64,000 bases of DNA, from the NCBI GenBank assembly GCA_036936605.1, contig JAUPFV010000001.1, positions 249,734,925 through 249,798,924 of the forward strand, in the 5' to 3' direction. The position numbers and the translations under genes were made by a program. Each line of letters starts with the position of its first letter. Position 1 is the stretch's first letter. The notes beneath the pieces were generated by a model, which searched no databases, was not told the origin of the DNA, and saw nothing but the letters and a program-made list of their open reading frames with translations. Below are positions 1 through 11,639 of this stretch, piece after piece. The stretch is from Limnanthes douglasii subsp. nivea. Lineage: Eukaryota > Streptophyta > Magnoliopsida > Brassicales > Limnanthaceae.

Positions 1-1660
1 CGCGACCCCGGCCATGTCCACGACCGTGGCATCCGACACGTACGGGAGTTCCACCGCAGGTTTTGACCTTCTCGAGGGGTTCGCAAAGGAGTGTCGTCGA
101 CGAATCCAAATTTTTTTGAAATTGTTTTAGCCAATGACTTTGTTCGTAAATATCAAACTCTTCAAGTTTAGGATTTAGATTTGTGAAATTAAATTTTACC
201 TCTGCTTCGCCGGTGAGTGTAACTCGAGGAACGATATCTAGTCTCTTCCAATGCTCGTCTATAATCCGAGTAGGTACATTACCGTCAACTCTTCGGATTG
301 CCTCAAGTTCGTGGGAACACGACAAATTATGGATCGTACGATCTATGCAAACGCACGAAGATTTTCACCGTCGCTTTTATCAACAAAATTAGCATATACT
401 ATCCCCAGTGCAATAGGTGATACGTACCCCCGTAAAAATTTGAACGGTTTCAAAACTTAAAATTTTTGAATTAGACGACACTTGCTAAGCTTCATCGATT
501 CTTTAGTGTCCGAATGTTACATCGCTAACTTACCATGTACTTTATCGCAAAACTCATCGAAATCCAATCGGCTTGACCCGACATATTTTTTCAATGTAGC
601 ATGCAAGCTTGCCACCCTATTAGAGGTATGATTATTGAAATGCATAATTTTGTTAGTATAAGCGTGAACAAACCTCTCTTTATAAAGCGTAATCCACGAG
701 TCTACCACATAATCTACCGTCTTATTTTGGTCTTTGAACACCGACCGCATCTTAGCTAACCTCTCATTCATCACCTCAACAATAGTGGATGAAACAACGT
801 CGTTCCAAGCCGCCAAAAAATTGTTAAACACTTTCCCGTATTTAAACATTTGTTTTGTTTACCCGTTAACATTCTTGTTGATATGCCGATCACATAACAT
901 GTGACTAGCGCTAAGAAATATTTTATCGATGTTATTCATCAAGGCTAGTTCACGGTCCGTAACGATAACACAAGGCAATTCACAATTATTCTCCTCCATT
1001 ACCGTTTTCAAGCATCCTAATGACCAAGCGTAGTTGTTTTGTTTTTCACTCACCATAAACGCAAAACCAATGCAAAACGTTTTGTGGGTTGATGTTACCC
1101 CGACTAATTCGAACAAAGGCATCCTGTAACAAATAACTTTATACGTGATATCCAAGATTAGCAAGCGTAGGAAGGTCCGTAGTAAATCAATACTAAGAGG
1201 ATGTGCGAAAAACAAATCGGTTATTAAGTTAGAGCCGTCATTGCCCGTTCGTACCCAATACTTGTACTTGTGCAACTGTAATTTAACTAACAAAGATTGC
1301 ATTTGGGATCGACCATCGTTTTCAACCATCCTCGTTCTTTGATAGTGATTGTAAATGTGACGGATATTTTAAGCATTCTCCGGATTGATCTTCTTCAAAG
1401 CACCACATATTTATTGCGGACTTGTTCCGTTTACCGTCAAAAGATCAACGAGCTCCTTTTCCTTTCGTTTTAACTTGGACCATTGCAAATTTCCTTGGAC
1501 ATACTTAATCGGTTCGTGGTTCTCCATCCCAGAAATGACATTAAGAGCCCACTTATTGTCTCCTTTTACCGGATTGCTTACCAAATGAAAAGGGCAATGG
1601 TGAGCGTAGTCTGAAACAAGCGAAATATCGCACTGGGTCACCTCCTGAAATTTGTAAGAA
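1..1660 (-). pseudogene. MULE (Mutator-like) transposase, decayed, runs off left edge
   Basis: Reading the minus strand from about 1660 to 1 gives, in order, a FAR1-type zinc-binding N-terminal part (CPFHLV... followed by HEP, about 1500-1650), the MULE DDE core (about 859-1329, with LILDITYK holding the first Asp and VTDRELALM the second), the post-core helical part (517-849, ending in SNRVASLHATLKKYV around the expected third acidic site, where Glu is now Val-Ala), and a SWIM-like CSHELE stretch near 260-310 followed by EHWKRLDIVP. The same blocks occur in the better preserved MULE at 24255-29738, so the assignment is firm. The frame is broken by several stops and shifts (for example after 859 and near 1390), so it cannot make transposase. 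The far C-terminus and any further domain lie left of the window. A 3' splice site (tttcag then gaggtg) near 1650 suggests this block is exon 2. Confidence 0.85.
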
Positions 1661-1710
1661 GTAGATAAACCAATTAAACAGACATTCCAGATTAGTTTAG
1701 GCAATTCCAC

Positions 1711-1845
1711 CAACGCAATGGCGTACAACACCATCACCACGCCACCTGATGGCGTTGAACACCTTCCACACGCCACACGTGTGGTGGCTGAAAGGTGTCC
1801 ACGCCAACAAATAGCATGTTGATGGTGTTGTACGCCATTACGTTG
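1711..1845. repeat. Foldback (long imperfect hairpin) in the probable intron 1 of the MULE pseudogene
   Basis: Bases 1711-1736 and 1820-1845 are inverted repeats of 26 bp with one mismatch (ggcgtacaacaccatca in the left arm). The space between also folds imperfectly around a centre near ccacacgccacacgtgtggtgg, so the whole 135 bp can form one long hairpin. It sits just upstream of the exon that starts near 1650 on the minus strand, where the intact MULE has its structured intron 1. It could also be a MITE inserted there; no target duplication was identified. Confidence 0.75.
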
Positions 1846-2964
1846 GCGTACGCAATATCGTGCACGCCAATGAGTGGCAAAGAACACCAAGAAGGGGTTT
1901 TTTACAAAAATCTATTTTTTCACGAAAATGAGAGAGGGGAGTGCAATGTACCTCATTAACGTCCATGTTGCTCTACATGGGAAGTGGTTCCGACTATTTC
2001 CCAGCCATGTTCCAAAGGTTTTAAAGTTTTTAAGAAAATGGGTTTTCTTGGTTGTTGAGTTTCTATTTTTAATAGTTTGGAGAAGATGAAGTATAATTGG
2101 TGTTTGAAATATTGTTTGCAACTTCATGGAGTAGTTTGAAGTTCTCAATGGCATGGGTCGTAATTCATTTGAATTTTGGCTTCGCGGAGTAGTTTTGGCT
2201 TCGCGGAGTAGTTTTGGCTTTTTTTTAGCAATTCTCTTTAATTATTCATTGAGTTTGTACCTCATCAACGGGCTGAACTTTATTTGATCCTCTTGGTTTG
2301 CATTCATTTTTATCCTCCTTACTTCTTGTTGGCAGATTTTTCAATAACATTGCTTGGATTTTGTTCATACATCTCCTATGCATTTTTGTGTAAATATTGG
2401 TCCTCATTTTATAAAGTAGTTTCCTCCAAAGTATGTTCCTTTTCTCTAGTTGCCATCTTGCTTTCATGTTTTTTCTCCTCATATTGTCTGTTTTTTTTCA
2501 AGAACCTTCTAACTCTCTACTATTATCTTTTTTTTCTTTTTTTTAATATCGTATTGTTTTTCGTGGTAAAAATAAGAAATAAAAAATAAATTTATGGTTA
2601 ATTTGCTGGGGAACTACCTCAGGTTATTAAAGGCCTGCCGATTGTAGATGTTCATATTATAGTGTGGTCCATAAGAAATGGTTGCACTTAAATATTATAA
2701 ACAATCAATAACATAAATTTATTTTATTATAATAAAAAATAGTAATAAAAAACTATGTTACTAACCACCAACACTATAACATATCATACAGTGTTCTTGG
2801 TAAAACCGTTTTTATATAAATTACTAGTTTATCACTATTCGCTTCAGCCCAAGTGTAGTCAATAGTTTTAACCAGACCATCATAGTAATGAAATGTTGTT
2901 GAAACCATTACGTCTCATAAATCAAAGAAGAATAAGGTAAAATCTATTAATAATATAAAGAGAA
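1846..2964. other. Intergenic / 5' part of the left MULE, no gene recognised
   Basis: No recognisable gene. On the minus strand a short ORF begins with ATG just above 1970 and is followed by a GT, and could be exon 1 of the MULE by analogy with the intact MULE, but this is a guess. A minus-strand ORF at 2246-2482 (78 codons, Lys/Arg-rich) matches nothing I know. From 2600 onward the sequence is AT-rich with no coding signal. Confidence 0.4.
2174..2220. repeat. Short tandem repeat, 19 bp x about 2.5
   Basis: The unit ttttggcttcgcggagtag is repeated directly at 2174-2192 and 2193-2211 and starts a third time. Confidence 0.9.
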
Positions 2965-4345
2965 TGAGCCACTTGACGGTTTATGATAACAATGTTTGTG
3001 CAATTGTAATAAAAGAAGAATGACCTACATGTCAAGATAATTATTACATTAGTAAATCTATCCCTGTTACTTAAAATAATTATTTGAAATGAGAGAGGTT
3101 ATAACTTTCGCTATGGCTTCTAGAAAGACAAGACCATACGTTTTCAGGCAGCACGATAATGGCATGCATCTCTTTTATTTTGAGTAACATCCTCTAAAAG
3201 CTCAATGTATCTAGCATATTAGCGCGGAGGTATAAAGAGCTAGAAGACTTTGATATTAAGTTTAAACCATGAAATTTCATAAAACTCGTGTTCTAGCAGA
3301 CTTCTTCACTAAATTTCGCGCTACAAATTTAACCCCCTCGTAGGATATGCCTAAACCGTTGTGGACAATATGAACTGATGAGGGTTCAAAAAATATAGAC
3401 TCTGGAGCTGGTATTCAACTTATGTTTATCATTCTATCAATACATCAAATTTGGATTCTTTGCCTTAGGTAATTACGTTGAACATGAAACAATAATTACA
3501 GGGTTCTGGCTGGCCCATATCTGCGATGAACGACGTTTAAGATTTCAGATGGACTCATAATTGGTAGTTAGTCATACTTTTGGATAATTCTAAGCTAATA
3601 AAGATACACTAATTCTCTATCTATAAAATACGTAGGTGAAGCCTCGAATTTTGAAAAGGTACAATTTGATCAAGTACCTCTGGTTGAAAAGATAAAAGTT
3701 GATGCCTTCGTTTCCTCTAGAAAGCTCTAAATCCGAATTATGGATAATAATGTAAGAAACGTTTATCTTATTCCAACTAGCATTGGCCAAGCCCTCTGAA
3801 TATGCCTACGATTTTATGGTCGTTGATGGGCCATAATATTGGCAAACCCTATTAAGGACCTACTTTATAGAATGGATAATCCCAATTGATAAAGTTGAGG
3901 CTATAAGCGTTAAAATGCAATATGCTCCATATGTACTATTCCATAACACTTGATGTCGCCTAGGGTTATCCAGAGCCCTTCTTAAAATCATGGGCTTAGA
4001 TAAGTTAACCTTCATACTGAGAGTAATCTATAAAGGAGAATGAGTTTTCTATTATGCGTATAAATACCTCCTATGTGACCCTTTTTATATTACTACTACC
4101 AATCTATAATATATGCAAGTACCAACATATTTGTTCATTTTTGCGATACATGTTACTGATTTACGAACCCAATTCACGTCCTAAAATTAGGTTTAAGTGT
4201 TTCTTTCGAGAGGCGGGGTTTGCATATAGTGGGCCCCCTTCGAAAGCATCAATGTCGATTGTACATTCTGGTTGCAGTAGATTATTTCTCTAAATGGATG
4301 GTGATGAAGGAAAACCTTCGCCAAAGTTATACCAAATATATTTCA
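2965..4345 (+). pseudogene. Ty3/gypsy Tat-lineage pol remnant: RNase H, second RNase H, integrase
   Basis: Joining the three plus-strand frames gives a degraded Tat polyprotein. About 2965-3330 matches the gypsy RNase H end (a YISKS-like stretch, then ASRKTRPY, then KTRVLADFFTKF). About 3340-3735 matches the extra archaeal-type RNase H of Tat elements (WTI.TDEGS, DSGAGI, then a QMDS stretch). From 3780 it matches the integrase zinc-binding region, and at 4217-4345 the integrase core (GLHIVGPL, then LVAVDYFSKWM, holding the first catalytic Asp region). Stops and frameshifts are everywhere. No LTR belonging to this element was found. The integrase part lies in the 2,423-bp tandem duplication and is repeated at 6196-6768. 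Confidence 0.75.
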
Positions 4346-4535
4346 AAAATAAACATTCTATCTTGAACTTTCGATAATCTTCTTTAGTCTAGGTGTCAAA
4401 TTATTATCAATTTTGAAGTCTTTTTCATCTTTTTTTTGTTCATGAAGACACTATTTTCCCATAGTTTTTATTTAATGTTTATCTCGTGCATCTTCCATAA
4501 TTCTTTGCTCCAAAGTGTAGGCTAATTAAGCTACC

Positions 4536-4656
4536 ATGCATTATCTAAATATCAACATATATTATATCCTATATTCATAATGCTTCCATAACAACGATGC
4601 ATTATCTAAATATCAACATAGATTATATCATATATTCATATGCTTCCATAACAACG
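4536..4656. repeat. 61-bp direct repeat, two copies
   Basis: A 61-bp stretch starting atgcattatctaaatatc is followed directly by a 60-bp copy with a few changes. The pair predates the larger duplication because it is found again at 6959-7079. Confidence 0.9.
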
Positions 4657-4889
4657 AGCTTTAATTTTTAATTATTTTTGTAACTTTCCATTTTCACTTT
4701 CTATCGTTCATATATCTTAATTATAAGATATGAAATCATGATGTCATAATAATATTATCTTTCACAAATCATCTTGTGATGTGTTAATACTGACAATCTC
4801 TGATGTCACACATGCTCCGTTCAAATTACATTAGATTGATGGTTTATATTCATGAGTTAATAATATATATTACTTTCATTTTTACTCTT

Positions 4890-4895
4890 TATAAA
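4890..4895 (+). promoter_or_regulatory. TATA box upstream of the extra Tat ORF
   Basis: A tataaa about 150 bp upstream of the ATG at 5042, followed by a CT-rich stretch with gagatgctctctctt. The same layout (TATA box, CT-rich leader, ATG about 100-150 bp on) precedes the extra ORF in the Tat elements at 40.06 kb, 58.4 kb and 48.6 kb. Repeated at 7313-7318. Confidence 0.5.
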
Positions 4896-5041
4896 CTTTC
4901 AGAGATGCTCTCTCTTAAAAGTTTCTCTCCCTAAATTTATCTACTGAAGACAAAGTTTTTCCAACCATTGTCTGATAATTAACTTTCATTCATTCACACG
5001 GTTAGATATATTTTTAATTTTAATTAGATTAGTTAGTTAAG

Positions 5042-6195
5042 ATGGATGAAAAAATTAAAGACTTGATTCAATCATTTCGTTCATCATGTAGTATATATGT
5101 GGCAAAAGAATCATATTCTGAACACATACCTTCAGATTCTCATAATGACCAACAAATTCGCCAATATGAAGACGACTTTACTCCTTATATATTAGTGAAT
5201 CAAACATATTCATCTTTTTTTCATCTAGCAGCGACCACAAATCTTTGTGAGAAACTGAAAACAACTCCCTATTATAGACATCACACTCAAAGTTAAAGAG
5301 AAGGTTATGAGAAAAATTATATCCTATCTTAATTAGTCTTCCAAACTTTCAACTCATACATAAAAATCTTATTCTATTAGAAATCATTACCATTGGAATT
5401 CAATCGTCATGCTATCAACATGATAAAAAAGAAATTAACTTTTTTATCAATAGTTTTCTAGAAAAACCTTCTTATATCCTAAGAATGCACTTGAAGAAGA
5501 ACACAATATTCTATAAAAATGGGATATACCTGATGATGTCAAACGTCGCTTCTTCGAAGTAAGAGACTACACGAACTATCTTATTGCTGATGATTGTTTT
5601 GTTTTTATCCGACGCTAGAATGGTGTGTTCGGTTCCCTTATATCCTAAAACCCTTAATGTTTTCCGATGATTTAATGTGTGTCCCGCTCAATTTACCTCC
5701 AATATCTAACATTCATTAATAACCGTAATGATAGTGTGTATAATTCTTAAGATGCCTTTTGAAATACCTCAAATCATATCTGAGTGTAAATTTAATAAAT
5801 TTAGTAAATGTCATTTCTATTATTTTATCTCTCCAAAACACCGTAGCGTAGTTAAGCTACATCCGTTGACCATTATTGGAAATGAATATTTTTTATGTCA
5901 ATAACAATTGAGAGTCATAATTATCAAAAAACATTGTTCAATCTAAAAGATAATCGATGATAAAAAGTGTCTTTATCTTTTATATTTTGTTTTAAAAAAT
6001 ATTTCTTCTAGTTTTATACCATATACTTATCATACATCATTTGTGAGAAACTAAAGCACTATCCAAAAGGTTAGAAATTCGAGGCTCTCAACAGTAAATT
6101 TCTCAATCAACATTCAGTATTTGCTTTCCTGTTGAGGAAAGAATAATACCATCATCTTCGCTATGGATTTTGGCCGCTAGAAAAAATAGTTATCA
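5042..6195 (+). pseudogene. Extra Tat ORF (Transposase_28-like), N-terminal half, duplicated copy 1
   Basis: An 84-codon ORF opens at the ATG at 5042, then stops and shifts follow. Farther on the frames spell WDIPDDVK near 5520, matching WEIPENVK in the convergent ORF of the full Tat element (about 57.4 kb). Next comes a region matching its FNWGLRFPLDPE block, then CPAQFTSN near 5680, matching CPSQLSPS. This conserved block is what I recognise as the Transposase_28 (putative gypsy-type transposon protein) family; its molecular function is unknown. The copy is cut off by the duplication boundary. Unlike in the other Tat elements, this ORF lies on the same strand as the neighbouring integrase. 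Confidence 0.65.
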
Positions 6196-6768
6196 CCAAC
6201 TAGCATTGGCCAAGCCCTCTGAATATGCCTACGATTTTATGGTCGTTGATGGGCCATAATATTGGCAAACCCTATTAAGGACCTACTTTATAGAATGGAT
6301 AATCCCAATTGATAAAGTTGAGGCTATAAGCGTTAAAATGCAATATGCTCCATATGTACTATTCCATAACACTTGATGTCGCCTAGGGTTATCCAGAGCC
6401 CTTCTTAAAATCATGGGCTTAGATAAGTTAACCTTCATACTGAGAGTAATCTATAAAGGAGAATGAGTTTTCTATTATGCGTATAAATACCTCCTATGTG
6501 ACCCTTTTTATATTACTACTACCAATCTATAATATATGCAAGTACCAACATATTTGTTCATTTTTGCGATACATGTTACTGATTTACGAACCCAATTCAC
6601 GTCCTAAAATTAGGTTTAAGTGTTTCTTTCGAGAGGTGGGGTTTGCATATAGTGGGCCCCCTTCGAAAGCATCAATGTCGATTGTACATTCTGGTTGCAG
6701 TAGATTATTTCTCTAAATGGATGGTGATGAAGGAAAACCTTCGCCAAAGTTATACCAAATATATTTCA
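6196..6768 (+). pseudogene. Tat integrase fragment, duplicated copy 2
   Basis: Second copy of the integrase fragment described at 3773-4345, with one visible change in the conserved stretch (gaggcgggg to gaggtgggg near 6636). It is separated from its RNase H part by the duplication. Confidence 0.8.
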
Positions 6769-6958
6769 AAAATAAACATTCTATCTTGAACTTTCGATAA
6801 TCTTCTTTAGTCTAGGTGTCAAATTATTATCAATTTTGAAGTCTTTTTCATCTTTTTTTTGTTCATGAAGACACTATTTTCCCATAGTTTTTATTTAATG
6901 TTTATCTCGTGCATCTTCCATAATTCTTTGCTCCAAAGTGTAGGCTAATTAAGCTACC

Positions 6959-7079
6959 ATGCATTATCTAAATATCAACATATATTATATCCTATATTCA
7001 TAATGCTTCCATAACAACGATGCATTATCTAAATATCAACATAGATTATATCATATATTCATATGCTTCCATAACAACG
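6959..7079. repeat. 61-bp direct repeat, copy inside unit 2
   Basis: Same tandem pair as at 4536-4656, carried into unit 2 by the larger duplication. Confidence 0.9.
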
Positions 7080-7464
7080 AGCTTTAATTTTTAATTATTT
7101 TTGTAACTTTCCATTTTCACTTTCTATCGTTCATATATCTTAATTATAAGATATGAAATCATGATGTCATAATAATATTATCTTTCACAAATCATCTTGT
7201 GATGTGTTAATACTGACAATCTCTGATGTCACACATGCTCCGTTCAAATTACATTAGATTGATGGTTTATATTCATGAGTTAATAATATATATTACTTTC
7301 ATTTTTACTCTTTATAAACTTTCAGAGATGCTCTCTCTTAAAAGTTTCTCTCCCTAAATTTATCTACTGAAGACAAAGTTTTTCCAACCATTGTCTGATA
7401 ATTAACTTTCATTCATTCACACGGTTAGATATATTTTTAATTTTAATTAGATTAGTTAGTTAAG

Positions 7465-9850
7465 ATGGATGAAAAAATTAAAGACTTGATTCAATCATTT
7501 CGTTCATCATGTAGTATATATGTGGCAAAAGAATCATATTCTGAACACATACCTTCAGATTCTCATAATGACCAACAAATTCGCCAATATGAAGACGACT
7601 TTACTCCTTATATATTAGTGAATCAAACATATTCATCTTTTTTTCATCTAGCAGCGACCACAAATCTTTGTGAGAAACTGAAAACAACTCCCTATTATAG
7701 ACATCACACTCAAAGTTAAAGAGAAGGTTATGAGAAAAATTATATCCTATCTTAATTAGTCTTCCAAACTTTCAACTCATACATAAAAATCTTATTCTAT
7801 TAGAAATCATTACCATTGGAATTCAATCGTCATGCTATCAACATGATAAAAAAGAAATTAACTCTTTTATCAATAGTTTTCTAGACAAACCTTCTTATAT
7901 CCTAAGAATGCACTTGAAGAAGAACACAATATTCTATAAAATCGGGATATACCTGATGATGTCAAACGTCGCTTCTTCGAAGTAAGAGACTACACGAACT
8001 ATCTTATTGCTGATGATTGTTTTGTTTTTATCAGACGCTAGAATGGTGTGTTCGGTTCCCTTATATCCTAAAACCCTTAATGTTTTCCGATGATTTAATG
8101 TGTGTCCCACTCAATTTACCTCCAATATCTAACATTCATTAATAACCGTAATGATAGTGTGTATAATTCTTAAGATGCCTTTTGAAATACCTCAAATCAT
8201 ATCTGAGTGTAAATTTAATAAATTTAGTAAATGTCATTTCTATTATTTTATCTCTCCAAAACACCGTAGCGTAGTTAAGCTACATCCGTTGACCATTATT
8301 GGAAATGAATATTTTTTATGTCAATAACAATTGAGAGTCATAATTATCAAAAAACATTGTTCAATCTAAAAGATAATCGATGATAAAAAGTGTCTTTATC
8401 TTTTATATTTTGTTTAAAAAAATATTTCTTCTAGTTTTATACCATATAATTATCATACATCATTTGTGAGAAACTAAAGCACTATCCAAAAGGTTAGAAA
8501 TTCGAGGCTCTCAACAGTAAATTTCTCAATCAACATTCAGTATTTGCTTTCCTGTTGAGGAAAGAATAATACCATCATCTTCGCTATGGATTTTGGCCGC
8601 TAGAAAAAATAGTTATCACCAATTGTTTTTGAAATAATGGATGCCAATACCAACACTCCAACGGAACAAAAGATTTTGACTAACACCTTAAATGCTAGTC
8701 TTGATGAAGAACCTATATAGGGCATATATCTAAATATTTCAAAGAAGAAATAATCCAAAAGACATAAAAAAATACATCCAAAAAGTACTGTGCTGCTACT
8801 GACGACACTCGGTCCAACAAAAGTTGGAAACATACTGTAAGGAAAAAAAAACAACAAAAAGCTTTTTTCAAAACGAAACTACTCCTACTGATTATATAAC
8901 TCGTTCTTTATGAAAATAAGTCGATTCATATGTTCAAGGTGATCCACTTATCTCTTAAAGCGATGTAAGTATATTCATTTTGATCAAAATAAATACAAGT
9001 TACTTCCTCATTATTCCAATCTTAACCTTGAAAAATAATAATCTCTAATGGATTCTGTAAGAACGTTGTTAACGTTGGATCCAAGGTCATTTGTCGGTCA
9101 TATCCTGACTCAATACCCTGGAACATACTCATTATCATTTTTTACTGCTGGACTTATCCAACGCAAAACGGAGATTATTTTGGAGGTTATAATTTTTATA
9201 ATGCATATTTATCAAAAACATCTTCATAACTTTTACTAATTTTCTTATTTTATACCACATAAAGCTTTTTCAACTCTATTATTTTACCCAACATAAATCT
9301 TTGAACCAACGATATCTCCTTTGCTCGAATAAAAATCTAATTCCATCTATCAAGTTTGGAGAAGGAGAAATATAGTTCAAGAATAAATATCTAACTTTTT
9401 TGAAGCTCTTAACAGTTCGAAAGAAACAAAGAAACAACGGAAGAATATCAAAACATGTCTTAAAAGTAAAGTTAACTCCAAACCGAGTAAAATTGAAGGA
9501 CTTAAAACTTCGAACAAAAAATGGCAAAATGAAGTTGACAAACTCAAAGAAAATATTAAAACAGTTACAAATGAAAACGAGATTAACAATAGTAAAATCA
9601 CATCGCAAACTCTCAGTGAAGTTATGACTGAAGTTAAGACGATGACAGAAGTAAGTTATTCAAAACTTCTTATCAATCTAGTTGAACATAATACAAAAAC
9701 TTTCATGGGACCATACATCAACAATATTCTAGAAAAATATGATATAAAATATTTTATCACCATTTATCGTGTTGATAAAGCTTCCTCATAAGATGATGGT
9801 TTTGATGATGGAAATGAACTTAATAACAAATGAAATACAAGCAAATATAT
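7465..9850 (+). pseudogene. Extra Tat ORF (Transposase_28-like), copy 2 with C-terminal coiled coil
   Basis: The 5' part repeats 5042-6195. Past the duplication boundary at 8619 it continues into the missing C-terminal half. About 9385-9650 reads as a Lys/Glu/Asn-rich coiled coil in one frame (KWQNEVDKLKENIK, then an NENEINNSK stretch). About 9650-9830 ends in an acidic tail (DDGFDDGNELNN). The convergent ORF of the full Tat element has the same order: conserved block, then long coiled coil, then acidic Ser-rich tail. Stops and frameshifts break it in many places. The stretch 8619-9370 is mostly unreadable. A minus-strand ORF at 8600-8857 is a shadow. Confidence 0.6.
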
Positions 9851-10394
9851 ATTTATAATGAAGACGATGTTGACAATGCAAATAAACAACAAGCCTCTCC
9901 ATCATATTCTCCACTCAGTTGATATTTTTCTTAATGCATTTTATATTTAAAGTTAATTTTATATGCTTGAAACTTTTAATGGCTAATATCCGGTTGTTGT
10001 TTTAAATTACTCTGAACTATTTTATATTATTCGTTATTAAATTATTTAAATATATTACTCTTTCTTTCATAACTATTTGTATTAAGGACAGTTTTCTTTA
10101 TGTAAACATTTTGTTATATATAGCTTGCTTGTTATTTATGTAAAAGTTTTTTTTTATAATCATCAAATAAATATTCTTCTTTTAGTTATAGTCTTAAAAA
10201 CTACTTTGGAAACATATTTTAAAAACCATATTTTTATGTTACTATATAAATTTTAGAATGACGTTTTTTATGTGGACATTGTTTGTATGGACACCATATA
10301 AAAATAATCTTTTAAAAACTATATTGTACATTTCTTTATGAATATTATCTGGAGAACGTAAATATCATTAGTCGTATTAAATAACTTTATGTAA
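9851..10394. other. AT-rich DNA, nothing recognised
   Basis: Very AT-rich, no coding signal in either strand. The last five bases (TGTAA, 10390-10394) are the left target-site duplication of the copia element. Confidence 0.6.
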
Positions 10395-11066
10395 TGTTGG
10401 AATATATTTATTTAATATATTTATAGACTAACAATAATTTGGACCGATATGCTAAATAAACATATTCGATTATTGTCTTAAGGAAGTCCAAATTAAAAGT
10501 AGTCGAGTTAATTATTTAATTAACTAAATTGGACTTATGGGTAAAAAGGCGTTATGGGCTCAAGTGTGGTAACCGGGTTGAATTTGGGCACTGTGATGAA
10601 GAGGGCCCAAATCTCAACACTTAAGCCTGAATTAATAAATCAGGGATATAAATTGAATTATCAATTTATTGGGTTATGGTCCCGGACACAAGGAAGTAAC
10701 ATAGGATGGGCTTTACAATGTTGGGCTTCACATTGTAAAATCTATAAATAAGGGGCTAGGTTTAGGTATTTCATCACTCTAAACCCTAATCAGAAATACG
10801 GCCGCTTCCTTAGTGTCTGGAAACCTTTTCCTTCTTCTCTAATCTGATTCTGCAGGTCTCTTAGTTTCATAAACCGTAATCGCCGGAAACGTGGAATCGC
10901 TGAAGAACGCAAAAGAACTGAAGAGAATACTATATGGATAGCAGCAGGCAAACCCGTAAGTATTCTTGATTTTCTGTTTCTTCTATAGATGAATCTAGCA
11001 AAAGGGTTTAACTTTTTCCGCGATTTGTTATATATTATTTGATGCGATTTCGAATAAAATATAACA
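10395..11066 (+). repeat. Copia 5' LTR (672 bp)
   Basis: Starts TGTTGGAATA, ends ATATAACA. It contains a TATA-like tctataaataagg about 350 bp in (near 10740), followed by ctctaaaccctaatc, a typical plant transcript start region with a telo-box motif. The 65-codon ORF inside it is repeated in the other LTR and is not a gene. Confidence 0.98.
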
Positions 11067-11068
11067 AT

Positions 11069-11086
11069 TGGTATCAGAGCCAGGTT
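11069..11086 (+). other. Primer binding site, initiator tRNA-Met
   Basis: TGGTATCAGAGCCAGGTT lies two bases after the 5' LTR and is the standard plant PBS complementary to the 3' end of initiator tRNA-Met. Confidence 0.95.
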
Positions 11087-11639
11087 AAACCCTTTTTGGA
11101 TTCAGTAGAATAATCAAATTGAGTATTGATAGATAAAAAAAAACGCATGTTTTTCTTCATTGTAAAGAATCCATGTCCTTGGGATTATATGTGAATTAAA
11201 TTGGTAGGGCATGGATTATTGTATTGAAACACATGTTTTATTATCAGTAAATTGCAATTTTTATAGTTTAGGGATTTTTTTTTTCCGGGTAAAATTAGGG
11301 TTTATTGATGTCTGAAATTTTTTCTCCCAAAATTAGCATCAAATCAACCCTAAAATAACGAATAAAATCAAAATTATTGGGACAGTGGCTCATCGACAGC
11401 TTAACCCCTGATGTTAACGCTGATCGAAGACTGTCCGCTGATTATCACGGTAACCTGCCGAAAAAAAAAGAATTTTTTTTTTGAAAGTACATATTTTGTT
11501 CGGATATATATATATTGTATGTAAATTATTTCACAAGTATGTTGTGTTTGGCATGCATTTTTTTTGTATGTTTATTTGTGAATTAAATTGTGTGTGTGTG
11601 TGAATGATTAAATGACGGTGCATGATTAAGGTTTCGTAG

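Larger units (their letters stand above)
3773..6195. repeat. Tandem duplication, unit 1 (2,423 bp)
   Basis: Unit 1 is repeated head-to-tail at 6196-8618 with exactly the same length. By eye I count about eight single-base differences (for example near 4213/6636, 5445/7868, 5466/7889, 5520/7943). The tetramer ccaa stands at all three boundaries (3773, 6196, 8619), a microhomology footprint. The unit holds the end of a Tat integrase and the promoter and 5' half of an extra ORF. Confidence 0.97.
6196..8618. repeat. Tandem duplication, unit 2 (2,423 bp)
   Basis: Second head-to-tail copy of 3773-6195. Both copies keep the same 84-codon ORF without any change (5042-5296 and 7465-7719), which at this low divergence needs no selection to explain. 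Confidence 0.97.

Noticed and set aside
4054..4293. 79-codon hydrophobic ORF that looks like a membrane protein
   Set aside because: The other frames over the same bases spell a degraded Tat integrase (LVAVDYFSKW), so the hydrophobic reading is a shadow.
5042..5296. 84-codon ORF identical in two copies, taken at first as a host gene pair
   Set aside because: The two copies are part of a very recent 2.4-kb duplication, and the downstream frames match the extra ORF of Tat elements.
8600..8857. 85-codon hydrophobic minus-strand ORF
   Set aside because: Shadow of an AT-rich decayed plus-strand region crossing the duplication border; no support.
10554..10751. 65-codon ORF, repeated at 16011-16208
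   Set aside because: It lies in the copia LTRs and is repeated only because the LTRs are identical; no protein family likeness.
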